Positions 36,053-44,650 of a DNA stretch of 64,000 bases are shown one piece after another. Position 1 is the stretch's first letter; every line of letters starts with the position of its first letter. The DNA comes from Bacteroidota bacterium (lineage in GTDB: Bacteria > Bacteroidota > Ignavibacteria > Ignavibacteriales > Melioribacteraceae). The translations under genes and the position numbers were made by a program. Location: contig JAEXUB010000272.1 in assembly GCA_023453125.1 (NCBI GenBank), positions 15,392 to 79,391 of the forward strand. The letters are read 5' to 3'. The notes beneath the pieces were generated by a model. It saw only the letters and a list, made by a program, of their open reading frames with translations, was not told the DNA's origin and did no database searches.

Positions 36053-37226
36053 TTTTGTTCACTTCAATTATGTTGTCAAAAAATTGAATCTTATAACTCT
36101 CCTCTTTATTGAGATTCCCGGCCCGGGATACTATCTTTTCATTCTGTCTTACAAGCGTAAAACCCCTTTTTAGGGTATGTTCTACATTATATGTCTCAAT
36201 CAATCTTTGTGTAAGTTCAACTCTGTTCTTCTCAAATGCAATCTTATTTTCAATATTTGCCTGAATCCTTGATAGAAGATTATCAAGCTGCTGATTCCGG
36301 TTCTTTATCATATCGTATGGAATTCTGAAACCATACGACTTTACAAATGAAACCAGATTATTGTTATACTTTTCCTGCTTCTTCTTAAGTTTAAGCAAAG
36401 AGGAAGAGCTATATTCATTCAAGAAACCGAGAATTTCATTCTTGTCGGGAGTTGCAATCTCCATAGCCGCGGACGGAGTTGGCGCCCTTAAATCGGCTAC
36501 AAAATCTGCAATCGTAAAATCAACTTCGTGTCCGACGGCACTTATAACGGGAATTTGGGAGGCATAAATGGCTCGCGCAACTATTTCCTCATTAAAGCAC
36601 CATAAGTCTTCCAGCGAACCTCCCCCTCTGCCAACAATAATGAGGTCAACTTCCTCTCTTTTATTGAGGAGTTTAATTCCATTTACAATTTCCTGAGCAG
36701 CCCCTTCTCCCTGCACTTTGGAAGGCACCACCATCAGTTCAACAAATGGAAAGCGCCTCCTTGCTATATTAATCATATCCTGAAGGGCGGCGCCGTCAAT
36801 TGCCGTAACAATTCCTATTTTTTCGGGAAATAGCGGAATTGATCTTTTTCTGCTTTCATCAAAAAGCCCTTCATCGTAAAGCCTTCTTTTAAGGTCTTCA
36901 AAAGCTTTCTGCAGTTCACCTATTCCGGCGGGCTTCATTGATCTTGCATCAATCTGATAATTGCCGCGGGGAGCATAGACTGTTATTCTTCCCGATACAA
37001 TAACTTTCATTCCATCCTGCGGGGTGAAAAAGACGTAATTGTTTACTCCCTTCCACATAGTACAGCTAATCTGAGCCCCTGCATCCTTTAGAGTGAAATA
37101 CCAATGCCCCGAAATGTGGGCCTTGAAATTTGAGATTTCTCCGATAACTGAAATTTCAGAAAATCCCTCTTCAAGAGTCTGCTTAATTTTTCCTGTTAAT
37201 TCGGAGACTGATATTGTTTCAGGCAT
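36045..37226 (-). CDS. xseA: Exodeoxyribonuclease VII large subunit
   Basis: Catalytic subunit of ExoVII, which degrades single-stranded DNA. 393 residues: an N-terminal OB domain (ISVSELTGKIKQTLE, then VIGEISNFKAHISGHWYFTLKD), a central catalytic domain with GRGGGSLEDLWCFN and AVGHEVDFTIADFVADLRAPTP, and a C-terminal coiled coil. Somewhat shorter at the C-terminus than E. coli XseA. First gene of the xseA-xseB-dxs run. Confidence 0.96.
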   Translation of the reverse strand: MPETISVSELTGKIKQTLEEGFSEISVIGEISNFKAHISGHWYFTLKDAGAQISCTMWKGVNNYVFFTPQDGMKVIVSGRITVYAPRGNYQIDARSMKPAGIGELQKAFEDLKRRLYDEGLFDESRKRSIPLFPEKIGIVTAIDGAALQDMINIARRRFPFVELMVVPSKVQGEGAAQEIVNGIKLLNKREEVDLIIVGRGGGSLEDLWCFNEEIVARAIYASQIPVISAVGHEVDFTIADFVADLRAPTPSAAMEIATPDKNEILGFLNEYSSSSLLKLKKKQEKYNNNLVSFVKSYGFRIPYDMIKNRNQQLDNLLSRIQANIENKIAFEKNRVELTQRLIETYNVEHTLKRGFTLVRQNEKIVSRAGNLNKEESYKIQFFDNIIEVNKNG

Positions 37227-37318
37227 ATATTAGTTTCTTCAAAATAGGCTTAAAATATCCGTTTTTTTAAACAATAATTCCTTAAACCGACATTAAGTTT
37301 ATGTTAAATTTAACCCTT

Positions 37319-38149
37319 TTACAAATTAAGTGAGAAAAAGTTCGAATAGAGGCCAATCGATATTTCGTGGAAACGCCCTTTATCCTCCCCCAGAAAACTG
37401 CTGTATCTGTAGCGCGAGAAAAGTGTGAACACATTATAAAAACGGAATAATCCTATTGTCGTTTCTACTGAAATTCCGTATCCTCCCAGGAAATTGGTAA
37501 AATAATTCACACCGGGGGCAACAAATTCCAGTACCGGAATTTGAATTACCTGCTTATAACCGGCGGATAAATGATGCTTTGCCTGAAATTCAGGAATATA
37601 TTTATACTCCAGTCCAAAGTATCCTGCCGGATAATTATAGCCCCCTGAATAGAAAGAAAATAGAGGAATTTCTTTTGAAAGAGCGAAATAATTTTTATCC
37701 CCTGCAATAATTAATCCGGGCGAAGGGATGCCGAAAAAAGTGCCCCCGATACAGCAGGTTGTGAAAAGGTTCAGATCTCTGTTCTTTACCAGAAGGTTTT
37801 CATCGGAAAGGGTCGTTTCAAATGTCTGCACAAACTCTTTCCCCTTTCTGTCAACCGCGGTAATGGAATAAATAATAAGGAGCGAATCGAATTGAAGGTT
37901 TGTCATATCAATTTCAGCTTTATGAGTATCAGTCGGCTTCTCAGATACTTTGAAGAAGTATTTGCCTCCTATTTTCAAGGAGGATGTGCAGCTGTCACTT
38001 GTAAAAAATGAAAGAACAAACATATGGGGTGTCTCGGGGGTAATGTAGGAATCGATAATTGTTATTTCAATTCCGGTTGAATCACTCTGCGCATTAGTGC
38101 TGACAAGCGGCACGGTAAAAAGAAATAAATACAAGAGTGCTTTTTTCAT
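37319..38149 (-). CDS. Exported protein with probable outer-membrane barrel C-terminus, unknown function
   Basis: 276 residues with a signal peptide (1-20, STNAQ). Residues ~25-125 resemble a beta-sandwich; from ~130 the sequence has Tyr/Phe-rich alternating strands ending SNFFSLNL, like a small barrel. A CC pair (TTCCIGG) lies near the middle. It stands alone between xseA and menG with gaps of ~90-120 bp each side, in which I see no RNA or repeat. No family recognised. Confidence 0.65.
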   Translation of the reverse strand: MKKALLYLFLFTVPLVSTNAQSDSTGIEITIIDSYITPETPHMFVLSFFTSDSCTSSLKIGGKYFFKVSEKPTDTHKAEIDMTNLQFDSLLIIYSITAVDRKGKEFVQTFETTLSDENLLVKNRDLNLFTTCCIGGTFFGIPSPGLIIAGDKNYFALSKEIPLFSFYSGGYNYPAGYFGLEYKYIPEFQAKHHLSAGYKQVIQIPVLEFVAPGVNYFTNFLGGYGISVETTIGLFRFYNVFTLFSRYRYSSFLGEDKGRFHEISIGLYSNFFSLNL

Positions 38150-38272
38150 TTCGTTCCGTAAGAATTATTAGTGTAAATTATATTTATCGAATTATAAATA
38201 ATACGTTTCCTAATCCGCTAAATCAAGATGCTTTTTTTCGCTCGACTTATTTAATACCGGATAAAAAAGCTA

Positions 38273-38953
38273 TTATTTTTCCCCTATAACAACCTGTGTA
38301 AGACCGAATGTTAAAGAATACTTTTTAATATTCCTGAACCCTGCCCCTGCATACAAAGCGGGCAGGTCAATTTTTTCGTGAAAATCCCCTACTGACTCGG
38401 GAAGATAAGTATACGCTTCATTATCTTTTGAAATTAAACGGCCTATTAAAGGAAGAACATTATTAAAATAAAACATATAGAAAGATTTAACTATTCTGCT
38501 GTTCGGAAGGCGGAATTCCAGCACTGTTACTTTTCCCCCCGGCTTTAGAATCCTGTAAAAACTCGCAAGTCCCTCCGGAATATTATAAAAATTTCTTATT
38601 CCAAAGGCTACTGTAATATTAGTGAATGTATTCTCCTTAAAAGGGATATTTTCAGCAACTGCCTGAACTGTTTTCCCCCTTATCCAATCGGCTTTATTGC
38701 CAAAAAGGGTCAGCATATTCTGTGAAAGGTCAGCCCCGAAAATTTTATCAACACCGCTTTTTTTTGCAGTAATTGCAAAATCCCCGGTACCGCAGGCTAC
38801 ATCAAGAAGTATTGAATCTTTATTCATTCCGCTGAGACTAATTGCCTTTTTCCGCCAGTAAATGTCTACCCCGGCGCTCAAAAGGTGGTTCAGTAAATCA
38901 TATTTTCCCGAAATGGAATCAAAAATGCGTTTTACTTGTTTTTGTTTATTCAT
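38273..38953 (-). CDS. menG: Demethylmenaquinone methyltransferase (UbiE/MenG)
   Basis: SAM-dependent C-methylation of demethylmenaquinone, the last menaquinone step. 226 residues. N-terminal VKRIFDSISGKYDLLNHLLSAG and SAM motif LLDVACGTGDFA are diagnostic of UbiE/MenG, as are VAFGIRNF and LKPGGKVTVLEF. No ubiquinone genes are visible, so menaquinone is the likely quinone and thus the electron donor for the cytochrome b proteins at 4.6-7.9 kb. Divergent from the Cys-rich gene, 33 bp apart. Confidence 0.93.
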   Translation of the reverse strand: MNKQKQVKRIFDSISGKYDLLNHLLSAGVDIYWRKKAISLSGMNKDSILLDVACGTGDFAITAKKSGVDKIFGADLSQNMLTLFGNKADWIRGKTVQAVAENIPFKENTFTNITVAFGIRNFYNIPEGLASFYRILKPGGKVTVLEFRLPNSRIVKSFYMFYFNNVLPLIGRLISKDNEAYTYLPESVGDFHEKIDLPALYAGAGFRNIKKYSLTFGLTQVVIGEK

Positions 38954-38986
38954 GGTGCTATTTTTTCCTAATTAAGGAGATTCATT

Positions 38987-39310
38987 ATGCAAAAATACGC
39001 AAAAGCTATTAAAGAAAGAGTATGTGCAATCTGTGTGGATTCCGACGAAAACGGGAACTGCACACTTTCCAATAAAGAAACCTGTTCTGTCCAGGCCTAT
39101 CTTCCGCAAATAGTAGACATAATCCATAACTCGGATACGGACGATATACAAATCTACAAAGAAAAAGTGCATGAAACCATCTGCAGCAACTGCAGAACGC
39201 AGGAAAGCGGAGGCTATTGCCATCTTAGAGAAGATGTTAACTGCTCAGTGGACAGGTATTTCCGATACATCGTAGAAACAATTCAAAACGTTGATGAAGG
39301 GATTATTTAG
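38987..39310 (+). CDS. Small cytoplasmic protein with duplicated four-cysteine module
   Basis: 107 residues without a signal peptide. Two copies of C-x2-C-x8-C-x7-C lie exactly 53 residues apart: C13, C16, C25, C33 and C66, C69, C78, C86. Each is followed by a similar helix (QIVDIIHNSD / YIVETIQNVD). The pattern suggests two zinc or iron-sulfur sites; which metal cannot be told. A strong AAGGAGA precedes the ATG, supporting a real gene. Its last 8 bases overlap the convergent PAP2 gene. I recognise no named family. Confidence 0.8.
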   Translation: MQKYAKAIKERVCAICVDSDENGNCTLSNKETCSVQAYLPQIVDIIHNSDTDDIQIYKEKVHETICSNCRTQESGGYCHLREDVNCSVDRYFRYIVETIQNVDEGII

Positions 39311-40262
39311 AATTCTCCCATTCAAATTCCGGATCTTTTTTGAGCCTTGACCAGTGATTATAAATATAACGCCCTGTTATAAGTGTTATAATCATAAATA
39401 GTGCGCCCCCTAAAAGATCCACAAAATAATGGTATCTTAAATAGACTGTGGCAAATATCAGCAGAACGCCTGCAGGATAAATGAAGAGTTTTGACTTGGC
39501 TTTGAATTTATATGCCAGATACATTGAAAGAAGCGTCATCTGGGTATGTCCGCTTGGAAAGATATCTCTTTGAACAACAATTGCTGGATTAAGAGTGCCC
39601 GATGGAATTCCTTCTCCGCTGTTTACTACCTCCCTGAGAAAATCAGTTAAAAACAGTCCGGGCAGTTCTATTGAAGTATTTGCAAAATCGTGCAGTGTAA
39701 AGCGCGGGCCTATGCCGGGCCACAAAAAATATCCCATATATGAGAGATAAAATCCATAAACTATTATAAATGTCAGATAAGTAACACCGCCGTAATTCTT
39801 GCGGCGTAAAAGCTCTATTCCCAGTATCACCGGGAGAAAATAAAAAGTAGCATATGCAATCTGGAGAATTTCTGTTAACAGCGGGTTAGCTATATTATAA
39901 AGTAAATGAGTCGGATCGGTGCCCAGCAGAAAACGGTCAATTGCAATAAGGAACTGGTCATAGTCTTTCCCCATATGGATATACTTTATCATATATCCCA
40001 CTTCCTTAAAAGAGAAAAAGATTGTAGGGACTATGTACCAGATATGAAGCTGATGCCATAGGGCTTTCCCCGATGATTTGTGAAGATATGCTAACGCGAC
40101 TACCAGAAAGGCAAAAGAAATATTTATAAGCACATTGGTATGCCAGGTTGGAATCCTCTGATGGAATATGATGTTGAGCCCCGATAGAAAGAGAGCAAAA
40201 CATATTACAATAATGTCGCTGGCGTTCAGATCCAGAATCAGTTCTTTAATCTTTTTCATCAT
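39303..40262 (-). CDS. PAP2-superfamily membrane protein (inositolphosphotransferase-like)
   Basis: 319 residues with about eight transmembrane helices. The PAP2 catalytic motifs are present late in the protein: FPSGHTQMTLL and YLRYHYFVDLLGG (the two catalytic histidines). The long N-terminal membrane part resembles the phosphatase/phosphotransferase group that includes inositol-phosphoceramide synthases rather than soluble PAP2 enzymes. Likely acts on lipid phosphates at the outer face of the inner membrane. Two adjacent ATGs (40262, 40259) both overlap the rsmA end by about 15 bp. Confidence 0.85.
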   Translation of the reverse strand: MMKKIKELILDLNASDIIVICFALFLSGLNIIFHQRIPTWHTNVLINISFAFLVVALAYLHKSSGKALWHQLHIWYIVPTIFFSFKEVGYMIKYIHMGKDYDQFLIAIDRFLLGTDPTHLLYNIANPLLTEILQIAYATFYFLPVILGIELLRRKNYGGVTYLTFIIVYGFYLSYMGYFLWPGIGPRFTLHDFANTSIELPGLFLTDFLREVVNSGEGIPSGTLNPAIVVQRDIFPSGHTQMTLLSMYLAYKFKAKSKLFIYPAGVLLIFATVYLRYHYFVDLLGGALFMIITLITGRYIYNHWSRLKKDPEFEWENSK

Positions 40263-41052
40263 TTCTCTTGCTTAACTGAATAAGGGGCATTTTATTATTT
40301 ATAAAACGGGTTAAAGAAAGATAATCTTCCAATTCCAGTTCCTCGGCCCTTTTGCCAAAATCAATTCCGCACCCTTCAAAAATTTCAGAACCAAATATAC
40401 TATTCGAAAATGAATTTTTTAAGGTCTTCCTTCTATTACCGAATGCCGCTTTAACTATTTTTATAAACAGTCCGGTATCTATATCATCTTCTATTTCTTT
40501 GAATCTTAAATGAACCACAGCAGAATCGACATTAGGACGGGGAAAAAACACATTCGGGGAGACTTTAAAACAATACCGAACATCTGCAAAATAGCTCAAA
40601 ATGACACTCAGGATTCCATAATCCTTAGTCTTTTTCTTTGCATTGAGCCTTTTTGCCACTTCATGCTGCATCATTAAGACCGCATCGCTTACAGCCTCTC
40701 TTTCTTCTATCAGTTTAAACAGAATCGGTGAGGTAATGTTATATGGAATATTTCCCGTTATCCTGATCTTTTCTTTTCCCGCTATCTCTCTGAGGTCAAG
40801 CTTAAGAAAGTCTTCATTTATAATTTTTAATCCGGTGAAATTTAATGCCAGTAATTCAATTACCCTGCTGTCTATTTCTACCGCCGTTAAATTAGGGCAT
40901 TTTGCGTGAAGCTCTCTGGTTAAAGCCCCCTGTCCCGGCCCTATTTCGAGAATATAATCCTCTGCCTTAGGATTAATTTCCTCAACTATTTTCCTGATAA
41001 TATTGTTATCCATTAAATAGTTCTGTCCGAATTTTTTTAAGGGCTTAACCAT
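40246..41052 (-). CDS. rsmA: 16S rRNA dimethyladenosine transferase (KsgA)
   Basis: Dimethylates two adjacent adenosines near the 3' end of 16S rRNA. 268 residues. N-terminal KKFGQNYLMDNNIIRKIV, SAM site ILEIGPGQGALT, catalytic NIPYNITSPILF and FFPRPNVDSAVVHL are all canonical. It leads a two-gene minus-strand run with the PAP2 gene and is divergent from the GT2 gene; the 106-bp gap between them is AT-rich. Confidence 0.96.
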   Translation of the reverse strand: MVKPLKKFGQNYLMDNNIIRKIVEEINPKAEDYILEIGPGQGALTRELHAKCPNLTAVEIDSRVIELLALNFTGLKIINEDFLKLDLREIAGKEKIRITGNIPYNITSPILFKLIEEREAVSDAVLMMQHEVAKRLNAKKKTKDYGILSVILSYFADVRYCFKVSPNVFFPRPNVDSAVVHLRFKEIEDDIDTGLFIKIVKAAFGNRRKTLKNSFSNSIFGSEIFEGCGIDFGKRAEELELEDYLSLTRFINNKMPLIQLSKRNDEKD

Positions 41053-41124
41053 TTTTTAACATTAAATTTTATTGATTTGCCAATAATTCAATATTTATGA
41101 CTTAAAATTTATTTAATTTTTGGA

Positions 41125-41132
41125 TAGATTTG
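41125..41132 (+). promoter_or_regulatory. Possible -7 element for the GT2 gene
   Basis: TAGATTTG, a perfect match to TAnnTTTG, 26 bp before the start codon at 41159. No TTTG occurs at the expected upstream distance, so this is weak support. Confidence 0.28.
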
Positions 41133-41158
41133 AATAAAAGTTTAGTAAAAAGGGCATT

Positions 41159-42250
41159 ATGTTCGAAATTATCTTCATTATTGCGGTCAGTTTATATTTT
41201 ATACAGACTGTCATATTCGCGGTAGGCGCCTCAAAAAAATATGAAAAAATAGGAAAGGATGAGTTGCCGACTGCTACCTTAATTGTAGCAGCCCGCAATG
41301 AAGAAGACAAGATTCAGGAATGCCTTACTGCATTGGGCGGGCTTGAATATCCCGAAGGCAAGCTTGAGATTATTATTGTGAATGATAATTCCACCGATAA
41401 GACCGGTGAAATAATCGAAAAATTTATTTCCGGAAAGCCGCATTTTAAAATGATTGTACCGCAGGGAAAAATAGGCCGGCTAATGGGAAAAACAAATGCT
41501 CTTGCGCACGCACTTAAAATTGCCGGCGGCGAGATTATTCTAACAACCGATGCAGATTGTACCCCCCGTAAAGAATGGGTTAAGTCGATTGTTTCCTATT
41601 TCAAACAAGACGTGGCAATGGTTCTCGGATTTACCACTCAAAGCGGTGATACACCGTTTTACGGAATGCAGGCAATGGATTTCCTCTATCTCCAGACTGT
41701 TGCATCGGGGAGCGCTAACTTTAACAAGCCTACAAGCTGCATTGGCAATAATATGGCATACCGCAAATCTGTTTACGATGAGGTTGGCGGCTATGAAAAT
41801 ATCTCATTCTCAATAACCGAAGATATGAAACTGATGCAGACTGTTCACGATTTAAATAAATATGAAATAATATATCCTATGGATAAAGATTCTTTGATGA
41901 TATCCCAGCCGTTGAAGAATTATAGTGAAATTTTCTGGCAGAAGAAGAGATGGGGCGTTGGGGGGGTTGAAAGTAAACTTTACGGATATGCAATAATGGC
42001 CTCGGGCTATGTAGCAAAAATATGCATGCTGCTGCTTCCCTTCTTTTTCAGTGTTGCTGCCTTGTACCTCACTGCATTTAAAATATTTACCGATCTATTC
42101 TTTGTTCAGCAGATCTATGCCAAGTTAAACCAGAAATTTAAAGTAAGCCATTTTATAGCTTTTGAAATCTATTTCATTATCTACGTTCTCTTGCTTCCCA
42201 TTGTCGTTCTGCCCAATAGAAAGGTAAAATGGAAAGGAAGAGAATTCTAA
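41159..42250 (+). CDS. Family 2 glycosyltransferase, membrane-bound
   Basis: 363 residues: an N-terminal helix (1-22), GT-A catalytic domain (TLIVAARNEEDKIQECL, IIIVNDNSTDKTGEII, DADCTPRKEWV with the DxD motif, and a QKKRWGVGG motif), then two C-terminal helices (~275-300 and ~335-355). Layout as in processive or lipid-linked GT2 enzymes. Acceptor unknown. It begins a five-kilobase envelope-oriented stretch, with an OM protein gene 12 bp downstream. Confidence 0.9.
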   Translation: MFEIIFIIAVSLYFIQTVIFAVGASKKYEKIGKDELPTATLIVAARNEEDKIQECLTALGGLEYPEGKLEIIIVNDNSTDKTGEIIEKFISGKPHFKMIVPQGKIGRLMGKTNALAHALKIAGGEIILTTDADCTPRKEWVKSIVSYFKQDVAMVLGFTTQSGDTPFYGMQAMDFLYLQTVASGSANFNKPTSCIGNNMAYRKSVYDEVGGYENISFSITEDMKLMQTVHDLNKYEIIYPMDKDSLMISQPLKNYSEIFWQKKRWGVGGVESKLYGYAIMASGYVAKICMLLLPFFFSVAALYLTAFKIFTDLFFVQQIYAKLNQKFKVSHFIAFEIYFIIYVLLLPIVVLPNRKVKWKGREF

Positions 42251-42262
42251 CAAAGGAATTAT

Positions 42263-43090
42263 ATGAAGCGTTTTATTTTTTTCTTACTGGCTCTTTTTAC
42301 CGCTGTTTCAATAAATGCCCAGGGGAACATAGAGCTGTTTCCGGGCAATTTGAATATCCAGCCTTTTGCGGCAAATACACTGGAACCTAAACTCGGATTC
42401 CTCTTCCATACTTCCGAAAACGAGCTGCGCCTCGATATAGGCAACTCACTTGATTTCTTTCATCTTACTACCTGCGGCGGGACATTCTCCTTTGGTGCTG
42501 ACCTATTTACATATACGCGCCTCCGCAAAGAGGAAAACTTTCATTTTCCGGTTGATGCCGTTGATTATCTTTTCGGAATTAATTTCGGATACAAAAAGGA
42601 TTTTGGAAACTATGAAATTGGCGCCCGGCTCCGCATTAGCCATATAAGCGCACATATTGTAGACGGACATATAGATAAAAGCACCGGAGGCTGGATAGAT
42701 AATCATCCGCCAAGAGTCTACAGCAGAGAATTTTTTGAATTACTACCATACATAAAATACAATACGCTACGTGCCTATGCAGGGGCTACATATATTTTCC
42801 ACATTGACCCCCCCTATTTAGGAAAAGATAATTATCAGGCGGGATTTGAATACTTTATTCCCTGGCAGCCTGTAAGCAACCTGACTCCCTATATCGCATA
42901 TGACTTTAAACTGATTCATCTCGACTCATATTCGGGAAACAATTCAATAACAGCAGGATTGAAATTCGGTAAATCATTCGGGCGCGGATTCAGTTTATAT
43001 TACCAGTATTATTCCGGACACAGCGTTCACGGTGAATACTTCGATAAAAGAGTCAGCTATTCAGCAATTGGTATTAATCTTGATCTTTAG
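42263..43090 (+). CDS. Outer-membrane beta-barrel protein, possibly DUF1207 family
   Basis: 275 residues with a signal peptide (to ~19, INAQG). The mature start ELFPGNLNIQPFAANTLEPK resembles the DUF1207 family (a conserved segment in which Pro-Lys precedes the first strand); the rest is strand-rich and ends YSAIGINLDL, like a barrel. The DUF1207 assignment is from memory of the pattern and is tentative; the outer-membrane location is more secure. Lies between GT2 and the site-2 protease gene with short gaps. Confidence 0.7.
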   Translation: MKRFIFFLLALFTAVSINAQGNIELFPGNLNIQPFAANTLEPKLGFLFHTSENELRLDIGNSLDFFHLTTCGGTFSFGADLFTYTRLRKEENFHFPVDAVDYLFGINFGYKKDFGNYEIGARLRISHISAHIVDGHIDKSTGGWIDNHPPRVYSREFFELLPYIKYNTLRAYAGATYIFHIDPPYLGKDNYQAGFEYFIPWQPVSNLTPYIAYDFKLIHLDSYSGNNSITAGLKFGKSFGRGFSLYYQYYSGHSVHGEYFDKRVSYSAIGINLDL

Positions 43091-43107
43091 AACAAAGTAA
43101 GATTTTT

Positions 43108-44067
43108 ATGCCCACGGTAAAAGAAAGAATTAAATCCTGGCTTATTTTTTTAGGACTCTTTGCAGTCACCTTTGCAACAACAACAATTGCAGGGGCATTC
43201 TGGGTAACCGGACTCCCCGGGCCTTATACAATCGGACAGTTAAGCGAGGGGCTCACCTATTCCCTTTCTATTATTTTCATTCTCGGTGTACATGAATTCG
43301 GACATTATTTTGCAGCAAGACATCACAAAGTAGATTCAACACTTCCCTTCTTTATTCCTTTTCCCCCAATAATGGGCTTTTTTAATTTCGGCACAATGGG
43401 GGCAGTTATAAAAACAAAAACCGTTGTGCCCAATAATAAGGCAATGTTCGATATCGGAGTGTGGGGCCCTTTAGCCGGATTTGCGGCCTGCATCATTGTT
43501 CTTGTTTACGGTTTTATTAACCTGCCTGACGTTAATTATATTCTCGCAATTCATCCCGATTATTTCTCCCCCGAATATGGAAAAGGAGCAATGCACCTGG
43601 AATTCGGCGATACAATGATGATGTTTATTCTAAGGGAATTGTTTACCGGCCCCGGGCAGTTTGTTCCGCCGATGTCTGAAATTTATCACTACCCCTATAT
43701 TTGCGCCGGCTGGCTTGGACTTTTTGTAACCTCTATGAATATGATTCCGGTCGGGCAATTGGACGGCGGGCATATTACATACAGCATGTTTGGAAATAAA
43801 AGGCATGAATTATTGGGAATATCATTTTTGATAATACTTTTAATTTTAGGGGGAACTGGACTGATATTAATCCTTTTCGATTCGGGGATTAATTTCGGGT
43901 GGCCCGGCTGGCTCTTATGGGGAGTTGCACTCTATTTCTTTGTGAAGGTTAAACATCCTCCGGTTACAGAGTTTTCCCCACTAAACAGGGGGAGAAAAAT
44001 AGCCGGCTGGATTGCATTAACCATTCTCCTGCTTACATTCTCTCCAACCCCATTTACGGCCTGGTAG
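43108..44067 (+). CDS. Site-2 protease family (M50) intramembrane metallopeptidase
   Basis: 319 residues, multiple helices. Zinc motif H62-E63-F-G-H66 (VHEFGHYFAARHH) in the second helix, with the matching NMIPVGQLDGGH motif in a later helix, gives the complete S2P active site. No PDZ domain, unlike RseP. It resembles plant EGY-like/bacterial short S2P proteins. Probably cleaves a membrane-bound regulator; target unknown. Its stop codon abuts the end of the convergent channel gene with zero bases between. Confidence 0.9.
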   Translation: MPTVKERIKSWLIFLGLFAVTFATTTIAGAFWVTGLPGPYTIGQLSEGLTYSLSIIFILGVHEFGHYFAARHHKVDSTLPFFIPFPPIMGFFNFGTMGAVIKTKTVVPNNKAMFDIGVWGPLAGFAACIIVLVYGFINLPDVNYILAIHPDYFSPEYGKGAMHLEFGDTMMMFILRELFTGPGQFVPPMSEIYHYPYICAGWLGLFVTSMNMIPVGQLDGGHITYSMFGNKRHELLGISFLIILLILGGTGLILILFDSGINFGWPGWLLWGVALYFFVKVKHPPVTEFSPLNRGRKIAGWIALTILLLTFSPTPFTAW

Positions 44068-44379
44068 TTACCTGCTCCTCTCCAGAGCCTTTATGGATGC
44101 ACCTACAACAACTCCCACAAACAGCATTCCGGTAAGTCCCAATATTACTGCTGTAATTCTGCCGTAAAGTCCAATTGGAGTCAAATCTCCGTAGCCGATT
44201 GTTAATGCAGTCGTAAGGGAGGCATAAATGCTGTCTTCCCACCCCCCGTTACCGTTTTTGAGTCCTTCATAATGAAATACGGCCGCACCGCATGCGACCA
44301 TAAAAAAGAAGAAGAGAATCATATTTTTTGCAGCCCAGAGAAGAGAAATAAACTCAATAATAAAGTACTTTTTTTTCAT
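44068..44379 (-). CDS. Two-helix potassium channel subunit
   Basis: About 103 residues from the ATG at 44379 (MKKKYFIIEF); a TTG at 44433 would give 121 residues. Two transmembrane helices flank the pore: SIYASLTTALTIGYGDLTP carries the selectivity filter TIGYGD. No RCK/TrkA-N domain is attached, so it is a minimal Ion_trans_2 channel, acting as a tetramer. Convergent with, and directly touching, the site-2 protease gene. Confidence 0.88.
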   Translation of the reverse strand: MKKKYFIIEFISLLWAAKNMILFFFFMVACGAAVFHYEGLKNGNGGWEDSIYASLTTALTIGYGDLTPIGLYGRITAVILGLTGMLFVGVVVGASIKALERSR

Positions 44380-44482
44380 ATTCCCGCGCCAAAATGTTTG
44401 CGAGAATTTAATAAACTGATTAAGTAACTGCAATAAGAGAATATAATCCTTAATCCTGGAATAAAATGGGCATTTTTTTACC

Positions 44483-44512
44483 TTGACACAGGTTATATTT
44501 AAATTCTATATT
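44483..44512 (+). promoter_or_regulatory. Candidate promoter for the lipoprotein-T9SS-PorV run
   Basis: TTGACA (44483-44488), 18-bp spacer, TATATT (44507-44512), a good sigma-70-type match. Read as a Bacteroidetes site it is CTTG-21-TATATTGG, one mismatch per box. The start codon at 44651 would leave a leader of ~130 nt in which I see no structure. Confidence 0.4.
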
Positions 44513-44650
44513 GGTATATAAAAATTGGAGTACTTTTATAGAGAGTTTGCTACTATTTACAAAAGAAAGTCATTTTTGATGAAATTTCGAAATATTTATA
44601 AGCAAATTCACTTAAAAGCCGTTTTCAAAAGAAAACCCGCCTATAATACA

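Noticed and set aside
44525..44650. N-terminal extension of the Ig-like lipoprotein
   Set aside because: It would bury a clear lipoprotein signal peptide behind 42 basic residues; more likely untranslated leader.
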